Shown: positions 10,255 through 20,972, counted from the stretch's first letter. The stretch is DNA of 36,744 nt from Tubiluchus corallicola (GCA_030141605.1 JAQGDQ010000324.1:105001-141744); one strand, 5' to 3'. A program made the numbers and translations. Notes: a model not told the origin generated them from the sequence alone.

Positions 10255-10792
10255 TTAAAGGAAAACCGGATGATTGTGTAAACACTGGTTCAGACTAAAG
10301 AATGCTCTAAAATATTGAAAACTGCAATAGGTTATTTTAAATGAAAGCTTCGATTAAATAATAATTACCTCGGATACTCAAATTTTGTTAAACTTTCAAA
10401 GCTAGGCGCGTCTCAGTGAATCTTCTAAGATTGGCAACGTGCGCGTGGCCGTCAAATAGAAGGCGGTACCGTGATAGCCATGATCGTGAACTGCTGTGTT
10501 AGCTTCATGACGTCATATGATGTAAAGCTCATTTTTCGTGACATCATGCGTTTGAGCAGTAACATCTATGCAAATCTGCATGAAGCGCAAAGGAAGACGC
10601 CTGCCATTGCACAAACTGTGGTTAGTTTCTGACGTAAGCAATAGCTGTGTTCGGTTGCCGTTAATTAACTTTCTAAGCTAATTATTCAAATATAAGGCAC
10701 AAATTGTTAACTTTCATAGGCAGGAAAATGTATGTTTTGGACAGTAAATTAAAATGAGATTGAGTCTAAACAATCGTCCGGTCTTCCTTTAA
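10255..10792. mobile_element. TTAA-flanked MITE (piggyBac-type ends)
   Basis: The left end is TTAAAGGAAAACCGGATGAT. The right end, reversed, is TTAAAGGAAGACCGGACGAT; the ends differ at two positions over 23 bases. Both ends include TTAA, the target site of piggyBac-type transposition. The ~490-base interior has no open frame of note but includes GACGTCATATGATG and is less AT-rich than the flanks. The autonomous partner is not in this window. Confidence 0.85.
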
Positions 10793-10974
10793 GCATGGCT
10801 ATCTATCTAGCGTTAACTTATTAATTTAATTCATACAATACAAAGACGACTCAGTTTAATTCACATTAACTCAACTCTACTCACAATTTCACTATTCAAC
10901 ACAACTCATTTCTACTCAAAACTCAACAAAGCAAAAGCTATTAAATTACTTTATCTTGTCAATAATATCAATAA

Positions 10975-11160
10975 TGTGCTTTTGGAGAATCAGTGGTGCA
11001 CACTGGGATGGTGCCGTTTTACCAGGTGGCGCGAATTATTAAGAATTTTCTCTTCCAATTACACAAATCTTTGAAATAGGTAAGTATAATGTTAAGTAAC
11101 ATAACTTTACATGTAAAGTCTTTTGGGATATACGTTAAAATTCCCTTAAGCTTAATCCAG
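10975..11160 (+). mobile_element. Repeat family R1, copy 3
   Basis: Shares AATCAGTGGTGCACACTGGGATGG, CCGTTTTACCAGGTGGCGCGAA and GTAAGTATAATGTTAAGTAA with the other R1 copies. It resembles the 6.2-kb copy most. It ends near the TTCCCTTAAG at 11143-11152. Confidence 0.65.
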
Positions 11161-12640
11161 CTTATCCTGTCACGACTCGAGTTTCAATTTAACAGCCTCA
11201 TTTTAACTTCGAATTCAGTTTTTGAATGTTAACATTGGTTAGGTCTGGCTGCTCAAAGTAGGTTATCGTTGGCGTACTTTAGACATCGGATTTCTCTGCT
11301 TCTACTGAAACACCAAAACATGCTCTGTCACAAAAACTTGACCCTGCCACATTTGGCACACACAGGCACTAAACTAACACAGCAGTCACTCAACAAAAAA
11401 GTGGTAACTACTTAGAGTGACATCACTTTAAACAGTTAAAGAGCAGAACACTGCCTAGTAGTTGGTGAAGGTGACATTTACGCAAGGTCAAAGGTGAAGG
11501 TCAAAGTAGCCTAATTCGTTGCTTTTACACAAACAAAGCTAATCAATTCACATCGGGTTACAAAACATGAAAAATTGTTCAATGTTATTACGCCAATCCT
11601 TAGAGTAGTTTGAGAAGATGTTTGAAATTTTTCATTTTTTAAATTTTTGACGCTGTGACATTTTCTGTCCACGGGGAGGATGACATGGGGGGGGGGGGCA
11701 GAGATATGGTGGCCCCCATCAGAATGTAAAAGGAAAGGTATTTATATAACAATTAACGGACAGCGTATATAGTACAGATGGTTGTTTTCAAAGTTATAAA
11801 ACTGACCTTATTTTACTTACTGGAAGTTGTTCGCTTATCACGATATTCGTGTAAATAGTTGTTAACACAATGTGCGGTACGTGCTCCTGCGAACATGCAC
11901 AATCTAAGTTATTGTTTGAAATGTTTTTATATCGTCCGTCTTTTTGCTTTATAAAATTAAATTGCGAATTCTTGCCATAGATTTGCAACTTTCTTTCTAT
12001 TAAGATCAAAATTAATATTCTGTTTTCGGAAAGTCAACCAGTTACATTTTTGTAGAATTAATTAAAAACGATTGTGGCTGTAACAAGTTTTGTTTTCATT
12101 GTTATAACAAGTACGTACTGAAAATGATAACAACAATGATACTAATTACAATGATGACTGGTTTAATTTATTATAGCAGCAGTACAAAATGTTATTTAAG
12201 GGAGGCTGTTAACTACCAATTGTTTAGTGAAAGATATCATTTTCCAAACGCATTAACGAACATACTGTGTACTAAAAAATCTTGAATAATGAGGTGACGT
12301 CTACATAATATTACTTGAGTTGCAGTACTTTGTACTCACATGCACATTGTATGCATTATTACAAAAATGCTGTTTCGATTGTTAATGGAAAGTCATTATT
12401 ACAACTGAATTACAACAGCATGATAATTACATGGCAAAACTATAGTTAATTTTTATACATAATGTTTGGTGCAGTTATTATTATGCCTGATGTAAATGAA
12501 AAATTTTCATAATCTATTCTCATTATCCTAACATATGTTATTGTAAACCTATAATTTTAATTTGTAATTTACTTATTGAAAGCTATCCTTTTTAACTTTG
12601 CGAACTGCATGGAACACTATGGAAACATTGTTCACATGCA
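11161..12640. other. Intergenic, nothing recognised
   Basis: AT-rich sequence with a run of ten or more G at about 11688-11698. Open frames at 11794-12009 (minus) and 12598-12783 (plus) have no recognisable content. No RNA gene was seen. Confidence 0.4.
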
Positions 12641-12642
12641 GT

Positions 12643-12648
12643 TTTATT
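12643..12648 (-). terminator. Poly(A) signal for the 172-residue small heat shock protein gene
   Basis: AATAAA on the minus strand, about 140 bases past the stop codon at 12785. It is the first such signal downstream. Confidence 0.6.
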
Positions 12649-12784
12649 CATGTAGAAAAATCTACCTATCTATCTACAATTGCTGTAGATAAACAAGAGC
12701 CGAAAAATATGGAACGGTTGAAATATTTAAATACAGACAATCGAGCAAGGAGAAAACTATTGCAGAAAATATGGAGATTTTAGA

Positions 12785-13303
12785 TCACTTATTCAGGAAT
12801 TCAATAGGAATGGCTGTCGACTGTCCACTCGCCTCCAACGCAGGTGCTTTCAACGGTGCACGAATGGAAAGCACCCCTCCAGAAAGAGATGACTTCATTT
12901 CCTCCATGTCGACCTTATCGGGCAATGTAAATGCTCTGTGAAACTCCTTGTACATCTTCCCGTTTTCCCACTCTGCGTCGTGCTTGGCATCAACTCGCAG
13001 AGTTCTCCCGTCAGCTGTGATCCGAATCTCTTCCGGTTTGTACTGCCTCACGTCAAAACACATGTCCAGTGTCTTTCTACCCTGTTCGTCCGTGCCCTCC
13101 TTTGTAACCATGCCTTCTCTAAATCCTGAGCCGAAATATTCGTCCATTCCGCCAGCTCGAGCTCCTCTCAGACGAGTCATGGCGTCCATTTCGCCCAGAA
13201 CGTCTCTCTCAAAACGTCGCATGTCACGTTGAAATCTGTCCAAGGCATTGTTCATAGCAGTACTCCCGAACACATCAAAATCATAAAATGGAAAAAGAGA
13301 CAT
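12785..13303 (-). CDS. Small heat shock protein, single alpha-crystallin domain
   Basis: A 172-residue ATP-independent holdase chaperone of the HSP20/alpha-crystallin family, intronless. I start it at ATG 13303 (MSLFPFYDFDVFG, a typical small-HSP N-terminus). It has A at -3, and the longer reading frame upstream opens only with TTG. The N-terminal arm (about 1-70) is rich in Arg, Met and acidic residues. The alpha-crystallin domain covers about 72-150 and has FDVRQYKPEEIRI, a charged beta6-type loop and LSGGVLSIRAP. This last block is the family's conserved GVLxIxAP signature. The C-terminal tail ends IPIEFLNK with the I-x-I motif used in oligomer assembly. It is the downstream member of a two-gene minus-strand cluster with the double-domain protein at 16-17 kb. 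Confidence 0.95.
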   Translation of the reverse strand: MSLFPFYDFDVFGSTAMNNALDRFQRDMRRFERDVLGEMDAMTRLRGARAGGMDEYFGSGFREGMVTKEGTDEQGRKTLDMCFDVRQYKPEEIRITADGRTLRVDAKHDAEWENGKMYKEFHRAFTLPDKVDMEEMKSSLSGGVLSIRAPLKAPALEASGQSTAIPIEFLNK

Positions 13304-13433
13304 AATGGTGATGTTGCTAACAGCCAAAATTGATCAAATCAAACTCATTAATTTCGCACTTTAACACTTTATTCGCCCCTAACAACTCAAAACTGTGACT
13401 GTCTGACTGCAAGAAACGCGAAGATGGCACACT

Positions 13434-13461
13434 TTTTTATTCCATGGGAACATTCCAGAAA
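13434..13461 (-). promoter_or_regulatory. Heat-shock promoter: three-unit HSE with a TATA-like box
   Basis: GAAcaTTCcaGAA (13448-13460) is a perfect nGAAnnTTCnnGAAn trimer site for HSF. It adjoins AATAAAAAAG (minus strand, about 13443-13434), which fits a TATA-like box. A start site near 13410 would give a 5' UTR of about 105 bases. A second, imperfect trimer (TTCtaGACgaTTC) lies at 13519-13531. Confidence 0.8.
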
Positions 13462-13518
13462 AATCTCGCACAACGTTTCATTCGTACGTGCTCTACGTGC
13501 AACATCCTGTGATATACG

Positions 13519-13531
13519 TTCTAGACGATTC
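13519..13531 (-). promoter_or_regulatory. Imperfect upstream heat-shock element
   Basis: TTCtaGACgaTTC matches the inverted GAA trimer except for one base in the middle unit. It lies ~60 bases upstream of the perfect site. Confidence 0.5.
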
Positions 13532-13582
13532 TCCATAGCGCATCCTACTCTAAGTTAGGAGACGACGTTCACCTTCCCGTAT

Positions 13583-13785
13583 GTTCTATTCTATTCTATT
13601 CTATTCTATTCTATTCTATTCTATTCTATTCTATTCTATTCTATTCTATTCTATTCTATTCTATTCTATTCTATTGTATTCTATTCTATTCTATTCTATT
13701 CTATTCTATTCTCCACTCCGCTCCACTCCATTCCACTCCACTCCACTTCACTCCGTTCCACTCTATTTTATTCTATTATATTTCG
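13583..13785. repeat. (ATTCT)n pentamer grading into (CCACT)n
   Basis: Roughly 25 ATTCT units with one change (GTATT near 13675), then degenerate CCACT/CCGCT units from 13712 to about 13785. It lies immediately upstream of the heat-shock promoter. Confidence 0.95.
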
Positions 13786-14430
13786 AAATGGGTTTTGGCT
13801 GCAGGAATTAACTCCAGGTGAACGTCAATGAAAGATATTGCAAAAAAGCTTCGAAAATAGATATCTTTTTTTATTATATTTTCAGTTTACACCTAAAGTT
13901 AACTAAAATATTAATTTCATTTGCAATGTCTACAGTAAGTTAATGAAAGGTAGTCACCAGGTGGTATCTATCAAGTATTGCCGACTACAGGAGGATCAAT
14001 AGCAGCATTCGAGTAAATTCTCGAACTGGAGTTTAACAATCCGTCGCTTCAACTGTATTAGTATTCCTTTCGAAGTCATTTACCTGAAACAAGCTATTAG
14101 GCACTAAAAATTTCAAAATTAGTAGGTGTGATAGTTTTATGCATAATGTGAGCGAATTTTTGCATGCATTTAGTTCCCGTTCGACAGATCAAGACTGAAT
14201 CACCTTCTAGTGGTTACAGGATATATTCCAGTAGTGCAATTTTACGAACAGCCGTTGTCCTGGAGACCTATGCTTTTACTACATGCTAAATTAATGCATG
14301 TTGGTGGCTTGTCAGTACATCTAATTAGTAGTTATCTGACATTAAATTGCTGCTGATACATGCGTATAAAACATACCTTTGTAGCACATTAGTTTGCATT
14401 TTGTTTTGTTGCCTTTTAAGCTGCTTTAAA
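13786..14430. other. Intergenic, nothing recognised
   Basis: AT-rich sequence without open frames, repeats or RNA features that I can support. Confidence 0.4.
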
Positions 14431-14434
14431 GCAC

Positions 14435-14900
14435 AAGAAAACCCTCCACTTACATAAAGCTGAAAAAATTCGTCTCGAAATTTTATACCACTTACATGCT
14501 ACCTTTTCGTATGCACGGCTTGCATCGGCCGTAAGGCTGTATAAAACGTGGAAATTTAAACTCCCGCGGTGACCGTTAGGCGCAGCCATTTTGAAGGTAG
14601 GTCGTTTGAAACAAGTTTTGATAATATTAAGTAAAGTTTGAAAAAATAATCAGAGCATTCGTAGTATACATGTTGCTAATCAAGTATAATTTTAAATTAC
14701 TGTATTTTGTCGATAAGATTAAAAATACGTTTTTGGCTAGTGAGTGGCACACCCTGGACGGTGAGTCAGTGACATTTTACCAATTGGCACAAACATTTTA
14801 AATCATTAGTCTAGTTACATAGGTCTTTCCAGCAGGTAAGTGGAATTCTAAATAAAATAAATTTGCACAGATAATTTAACATTGCCTTTTCCCTGATTTA
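14435..14900 (+). mobile_element. Repeat family R1, copy 4 (longest)
   Basis: Aligns with 9130-9690 in the same order: GACCGTTAGGCGCAGCCATTTTGA, GTTTGAAAAAATAATCAGA, GTGGCACACC-TGG, GGTGAGTCAGTGACATTTTACCA and TAGTTACATAGGTCTTTCCA-CAGGTAAG. It is more diverged than the others. No coding capacity. Confidence 0.65.
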
Positions 14901-16252
14901 CGTGGCGTAGTGACGTCATGTAATGGCGCTGTCGGAACAGTATTGCAGGAGATTTAAAATGTGAAAATGAATGAAAATTCCTTTCAACGCGAATACGATA
15001 TGTGCATAAAATTGCTGTAAAGTAGTATAATTTGTAGGTATTAATTACTTAAGGTGATTTTTCTGACACCTACTTCAGGTGCCCTTTTCTTGTCCTTTAA
15101 TGTATTGTTGATTTGTCTTTCTACGCCTTATTATATTGCTTGTTGCTTCACCGAATTAGTAAATTTTATAATAATATGAAGCTTGTTGTTTAAGTAAGTT
15201 AAACTAGTGAAATTTTAATCGAAAAATAGTAACAAAGTTGTTTTTTTGTAAAAAAGAAACATTGATCTTGATTTTTGCTCAATATTGAATTTATTTAACA
15301 AGATTTGAAAAGTTACAACATTCATATATTAAACAGTGAATTGGAGAAAGACTTGGTAAGGTAAAAATGGTGACATAAATGCATGTAATGCTATGATCTG
15401 ATCTTTTGTTGTATTGTACAATAGGATCATCGTTTAGGTATCCCAAAAATATAGATATATGAGATACTAATAAAAAGTAACACGTTATTAAAGTCAAAAA
15501 TATGTCGATTTTTAATTACTAACATGATTTTATTATATAATATGATAACTCTAAAACATTAGTCTCTCGCAAGTTGCTAACAGCACTACTAAGTTAACTA
15601 AATTCAACAGTAATGTTTTATTAATAGGTGTGGCCGCTCTGGTGATCATTATGGTCTTTCGCCACCCCGTCTCAATGCAATTATAATGAACCGTAAGGAA
15701 TTAAAATTCATCTTCATGACATAAATAAACTAAACAGCAGTTTTACAAAATTATAACACAGCGGCATAACGAGGAATTACAAACGTAAATATTTGATTTT
15801 ACATTTTAGTTTACTATACAATTGTATAATTTCATAAATTATACACGTACATACACATTCTGTTACTGCATAAAGATAAACACAATAAAAATCTTATAGT
15901 ATAAAACCATCTCTTATACAATAGGCAATGGCAAATTGCAGGTATAGATATGTGCAAAAATCGATAAAGACGAATATTTCTAAGTTCGACTTAAATCACA
16001 TATTTGTGACTGAATCCATTTCCAAAACGTAACTGGGGCCTATATACTATCATAGACCTGAATACAATAAACGAATAATTACTTAAATTAAGATTAATTA
16101 AAAGCAAAATAAATAAATTTAACATAAAGTCCTAGTACGTAAATTAGTCGTGTTAGCATATACTGCTAAGCACATCAGATACTAAGTGTACTTATAGTGA
16201 ATCTTTCAACTTGAATAAATCATTACAAAATGCGGATAAACCGCATTAATTT
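14901..16252. other. 3' flank of the double-domain small heat shock gene, no gene recognised
   Basis: Strongly AT-rich. The stretch just below 16253 should hold the 3' UTR of the minus-strand gene. A minus-strand AATAAA occurs near 15616 and another near 15290, but neither is close enough to be confident. The minus-strand open frame at 15291-15497 has no recognisable domain. Confidence 0.4.
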
Positions 16253-17374
16253 TTAATTCTCCTGAGAATCTTGTAAGTGAACTCTTGGTCCAATTATCTT
16301 CAAAATTCCGTCTTCGTAGAGACGAGAAGAAATTCGGTCTACATTTACACTTTCTGGAATTGTGAATCTCCTATTCACTTCTGTGAAAAAGCTTCCGTGT
16401 TCGTCTTCCTGCTCTTTTCTGGCGTGTACCAATACGACGTTATCAGCAACCTTCACGCTCACGTCTTCAGGTTTGAATTCAGGCAACTTCACGGTGATGA
16501 TCCAGTCAGCATCCGACTGCTGCAAAATCGTCTCTTTCTCCTTTCCTGCTGCCTTTTCATCATCTTTAGATTCGACAGCAGCCTTGAGAAACTGTTGACA
16601 AACCTCGCTGTCCTCCTTACATGGAGTAACTAGCAGAGGAGACACGGGATCTTCTGGCAAAGTAGAAGTTTCTCTCTTGCTCGTGGAAGCCTCATTGGCA
16701 ACATCCTTCTCAGTAATATCAACTGGAGTCATTCTTTCAGGCTTGTTGATCTCCATTGAGATGTCAACGATTGGTATTTCCCGAGTATCATCCACATTGC
16801 TTTCTGTGTTCTCCATGGTACTTGCAGTTCCTTGATTTCTGTTGACTTTTCGCTCCAATGCTTTTGGTGCTTCTATGGTAAGCACGCCATCAGCCAAAGA
16901 CGACTTTAATGACTTTTCATCCACGCCATCTGGTATCTGAAGTTTTTGACTAATTTCTTTGACGAAATATCCCCTATGATTCCTGCATTCCTTTCGGGCA
17001 TGAACCTTGACCGCTCCTTTTTCTAGTCGAACTTTTATGTCATCAGGATGAACGTCTCCTACAGGCACGTGCACGGCAAATTTTGTAGAGGCATCAGTAA
17101 TAGTCTCTGCCGTATCCTTTAGCTGTTCTTTTTGTTGCTGATTTTCTTTCTTCTGCTTCTTGCCGTAGCTGACGCACGTACATGGCTTTCTCCGTTTTTC
17201 GTTGCCGTTGTCGTTTGGAAATCCAGCAGCTGGGCAACTTGGAAATCTGAGCATGTCCATGACGTTGTACTCCCGCCTTGGAGTTCGCCTCGGAACAAGG
17301 AAGTTCCATGCCATGTCTTCATCTAATGGAAGGATATCACGCTCAAAAACAGCTACTGGTACTTCAACTCGCAT
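16253..17374 (-). CDS. Small heat shock protein with two alpha-crystallin domains
   Basis: A 373-residue intronless HSP20-family chaperone with two domains where most have one. An in-frame TAA lies upstream with no other ATG between, so the start at 17374 is well supported. After an N-terminal arm and a Lys/Gln-rich linker (about 60-95), domain 1 covers 96-172 (VHPDDIKVRLEKGAVKVHARKE, then LADGVLTIEAP). An I-x-I motif follows (REIPIVDI, 199-206). A charged ~85-residue linker leads to domain 2 at 288-364 (FKPEDVSVKVADNVVLVHARKE, then YEDGILKIIGP). There is no second I-x-I tail. Small heat shock proteins with two such domains are known in flatworms and, as I recall, ascidians. The protein probably forms oligomers in which one chain mimics a dimer. 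It shares orientation and HSE-type promoter design with the gene at 12.8 kb. Confidence 0.93.
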   Translation of the reverse strand: MRVEVPVAVFERDILPLDEDMAWNFLVPRRTPRREYNVMDMLRFPSCPAAGFPNDNGNEKRRKPCTCVSYGKKQKKENQQQKEQLKDTAETITDASTKFAVHVPVGDVHPDDIKVRLEKGAVKVHARKECRNHRGYFVKEISQKLQIPDGVDEKSLKSSLADGVLTIEAPKALERKVNRNQGTASTMENTESNVDDTREIPIVDISMEINKPERMTPVDITEKDVANEASTSKRETSTLPEDPVSPLLVTPCKEDSEVCQQFLKAAVESKDDEKAAGKEKETILQQSDADWIITVKLPEFKPEDVSVKVADNVVLVHARKEQEDEHGSFFTEVNRRFTIPESVNVDRISSRLYEDGILKIIGPRVHLQDSQEN

Positions 17375-17611
17375 CTTGGAAACTGCCCAACTATGTTGAT
17401 CGAATAAATACTCGCAAAACTTCAGTAATTATCAAACTGTATAATAATTAACAATGTCACAGTAAATCAGACCTTTTAACTTTATAAAATCACTTTGTTT
17501 TCTAATAAAATACGAAGCTATATAAATACACTATAAGTAATGTTTGCTATACACCTCGTGAACACTCGTTTTCTCAGTGGCTATGTCTGGCATGCCCTGT
17601 TCCAGTAAACG

Positions 17612-17619
17612 CTTATATA
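17612..17619 (-). promoter_or_regulatory. TATA box of the double-domain small heat shock gene
   Basis: TATATAAG on the minus strand, within GTATATAAGC. A transcription start near 17585 would give a 5' UTR of about 210 bases with no need for an intron. Confidence 0.8.
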
Positions 17620-17641
17620 CAAGCAGCGTCGAATCTGCGGC

Positions 17642-17671
17642 ATTCTCGAACATTCGATAATCTTCTGGATT
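17642..17671 (-). promoter_or_regulatory. Extended heat-shock element, six 5-bp units
   Basis: TTCtcGAAcaTTCgaTAAtcTTCtgGAT (17643-17670): six alternating units in perfect 5-base phase, four exact and two with one change. It sits ~25 bases upstream of the TATA box, the usual place for HSF sites. Confidence 0.85.
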
Positions 17672-17734
17672 GAGCCGGTACTGTCTGCTCAGATCTCGGC
17701 TACCCGAAGAGTGTAGCTGGGAACGGGGTAGACA

Positions 17735-17754
17735 ATTCTAGAACGTTCCAGAAG
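17735..17754 (-). promoter_or_regulatory. Perfect four-unit heat-shock element
   Basis: TTCtaGAAcgTTCcaGAA (17736-17753), four exact alternating units. It is ~65 bases upstream of the six-unit element. Two strong sites predict strong cooperative HSF binding. Confidence 0.88.
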
Positions 17755-17759
17755 TGCTC

Positions 17760-20093
17760 AATCGAGCAAAGGTAGTGATTTGCGCAAGACGGGCGAAGAG
17801 TCACGTGCCAAACATCGCCTTCACCGCGTTATAAACTCCAGCATAATTTATTCGCAATTTTGACTCTGATTGGCTGAATCCTCGTCGCTCATCTTGCATG
17901 GATTAATTCGAAATCCTGCCGACGCGCCTTTGTGAATACTCTGCCCACTCATAATATTAGTAAAAATGAAACAGAACTCAAATTTTTTAAGAGCAAATCA
18001 GAAATTGTCGTTGTACATGTCGTTCTTGCAATAATTTTTACTAATTAAGTTATACATTCGTGATTTGTCCTATGATGTAGATTTTTGCTCATATTTTTAA
18101 AGTAGAAGTTATTTTATAATTTTATTAAGTCATTCTCACTGTACTGTACTTAATTAGTTTTTAACTGCAGCTGAATAGTTTTGACATAAGCTCTAAGACT
18201 TGCAGTTTGTAGTTGTGTTTTTAAAATCTTATACTGATTTATGCTGCACGATTTTCCGCACGCTAAACTGATGAAATCTAAACCTTTAATTCGTTTTTCA
18301 AATAGGCCATGACATAATTTATGTTAATTGGTACCAGAATTCCGACTTGCCATTTATAATGAAGAACTAATTATTGTTGTTTTCACAGCTGAAATACAAA
18401 CACACTTTTCGTCTTTTAAAGCAAGAAACACATCAGTTGGTACATAGAAGGATCTCACAAAAAGAATTTTTCTGCTTTTTTACTGATACAAATACATCTT
18501 TCCTCATCTTGAAAAATAATCGCTGACAACATGGCTGATAAAACGCCAATAAGCAGTTTTTCTGTTAGTAACCCATGAGTTTAATAGCTAGGCACAGTGC
18601 TGCTTAACTTTCGTTGTTAAGTACACATGGTGGTGGATTTCAGTCAGCTATTCTCCTTGTTCAAAACTGTTATTGCAGTTCAGTTATATATTTTTTAGTC
18701 TTTGCTTCTATGAGCTAAATTCTAAGTTATACACAGTATGGCAGACGAAGCTACTCAGAAACAATTTTCTTGGCCACCCATCCTTTTACTTACTAACCAG
18801 ACCTGACGCTGCTTTACCTGCAAATTCTTAGGTATTTTATTGCACCCAAATGACCAGCCGTTTATCGAAAGAAACAGATCGATCGCAAAAGGTAAAAATA
18901 ATTGACCAAATATCAATAATAATCTATTAAATTTTGAATAATATCAACACCACAACCAACAAGACCGAATTATTCAGATAAAAAATAAAAAAAACTTGGA
19001 ACTCTATATTCGTTAACAGATAATATAATTTATTAGTGTAAACATCACTTGCAGGAATGAGCTCATATAGAATAAATAAATAAATTCATAAATTTTGCTA
19101 CACATGTTACTCACGCAACAGCTGTTACAGTAATTTACACGTAATTTAAGTTACTATAAATACAAAATATCACTAATTTTGACAAAGAAAAGGTCACATT
19201 TGTTTCAGTATTAAAATGAATCACCTTACATGTATGAAATACTGAGTGGGCCACACTGTACGTTGGTTATATACAAAGTGTTAAGTCTTCGACATCCCTA
19301 CATAGTTTTTCGTTAACGTCGAGGTGTCGACATTCAAGCACATAAGCATTTGGGTTATACGTTCAAATCAGAGACATGGGAAGATTACTTTTTCCACGTC
19401 TCTGGTTCAAATAAACAGCAATTAATAGATAGTATTTACAAACTTTGATACATTACACTCAAACAATCATGGCAAAGATGTACTTTCATACAGGCAAAAT
19501 TTTCATTAACATTCAAAATGGCATACAAAGTGTCACTGTTGAAAATTTTACAGTTTAGAACTGCAGTACATATAATTTAATGAGTATTTTGTGCAAACTC
19601 TGAATGTTTCCATATTTTTATTATTATTATTTATTTTTTTACAAAAGATGATTATAAAATAACAAAAAACCATCACTTCTTGAACACGGTAGCAAACAAG
19701 TTTGATGTTACACCTAACGTGCATGCCCGAGCCATGGTAGCAAACAACTTCATTCTCGCATTAACAGATGGAGCTACATGCTTGGGAATATATACCAAAC
19801 CAAATTGCTTAAAGTACCCGTGTCACCATCTATTGAAATTGTCATCAAATTACTAGCAGTTAATGCAATTTTAATCTTATAATTTCAAGATAGCTGATTA
19901 GTAATTGAAAGAACTTACAATTAAAGAATTTTTTATGAATTCAGTATTTGTGAGTACGCTCCTTCATCAATAATAAACACAGGTATTCCTTTGAAAGACA
20001 TTTTTAGGTTGCATAATGTATATATTCAAAACCAAAGCTGCTGAATACAGAAAATCCACGAGAAAAACTGAAATATCACGCGAAAAATATTAC
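17760..20093. other. Long intergenic stretch, no gene recognised
   Basis: Mostly AT-rich sequence with no supportable coding region on either strand. A TTATAAAC at about 17830 could be read as a plus-strand TATA box near the heat-shock elements, but no plus-strand gene follows. A short hairpin (CAGAGACATGG paired with CCACGTCTCTG) lies at about 19367-19403. Confidence 0.4.
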
Positions 20094-20570
20094 TTAAAGG
20101 AAAAGTCAAGCCTTCTGGGAATATTCGCGAAAAGTACTAGAGGGATTTAGTAAGTGCGGTAAGTGTCTCATGTAATTAGTAAAATCACTTTAAAGTCGCA
20201 ATCATTTCACAGTTGGGCGCTGCCGCTTTTGAACGTCCATTCTTCTACCAATGACTCATTCGTGGACTGAAGGAAAGCAGCGCTCTGTAAACTTGTTTCA
20301 AACGTATAAGAAACGTTCACAAAAAATTAGACAGAATGCTACAAGTGACGTGCAGAAGTTTGACGAAAAGTCACGAAGCCACCAGTTATATCGTAATTTT
20401 CCTGTAAATGGCAACAGCCAATGAGCCTGTAAATCTCTGCGCAGCACTAGTATGAATAAACTTTGCTTTATAGAGAATTTTTTTGCAACTTTCTTCGCGT
20501 CAATTTTCTAAGTTTAAGTGATAACAGTAAAATAATCCCAACATGGTAAGTGACTTGCCCTTTCCTTTAA
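20094..20570. mobile_element. TTAA-flanked MITE, second family
   Basis: The left end is TTAAAGGAAAAGTCAAGCC and the right end reversed is TTAAAGGAAAGGGCAAGTC, matching at 13 of the 16 bases after TTAA. TTAA occurs at both edges (20094-20097, 20567-20570). The AAGGAA start resembles the element at 10255-10792, but the interiors do not match. No coding capacity. Confidence 0.75.
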
Positions 20571-20599
20571 CCTTAGATACTAGTAGTCTGGGTTACTAT

Positions 20600-20964
20600 T
20601 AGGGGTGACCATTCTCAACCAGAAAACTAATTCGAATCGAACCGAATTTCAATATTTCGAATCTGAATCGAATTCCAATTGAGTTTGAAAGATGTTCGAA
20701 CAAGTTTTCGAATCACTAGTAAAAAGTGGTCTTACAAAGATCATGCATATTACTTTATTTTGTTCTGCAGTAAAACCACTATTAGCTTGTTAAAAACTTT
20801 GCAGAGAAACTGTAGCTAAGTTCTGTAAATTGCATGCTATTTCAAACATTTTAATGGTCAAGAATATACGTGGCCAAAGTGCCGAATTATTCAAATCTAT
20901 AATTTTAGGTTCGAATTCGAAGTAAAAAAACTCGTTCGAATTGAACGTTCGATGCTCACCTCTA
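20600..20964. mobile_element. hAT-type MITE with 8-bp target duplication
   Basis: Starts TAGGGGTGACCAT and ends ATGCTCACCTCTA, imperfect inverted termini of hAT form. It is flanked by GTTACTAT (20592-20599) and GCTACTAT (20965-20972), an 8-base target duplication with one change. The interior is rich in TTCGAA motifs near both ends and has no coding capacity. Confidence 0.85.
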
Positions 20965-20972
20965 GCTACTAT

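Noticed and set aside
12785-13327. Longer N-terminus for the small heat shock protein (start at 13327)
   Set aside because: That frame opens with TTG. The first ATG is at 13303 and gives a standard MSLFPF start.
17132-17399. Plus-strand frames inside the double-domain heat shock gene
   Set aside because: Shadows of the minus-strand coding sequence.
19367-19403. Hairpin (CAGAGACATGG / CCACGTCTCTG) as a small RNA gene or histone-type 3' stem-loop
   Set aside because: The stem has a mismatch and the loop is long. No coding gene lies upstream, and it does not match the histone stem-loop consensus.
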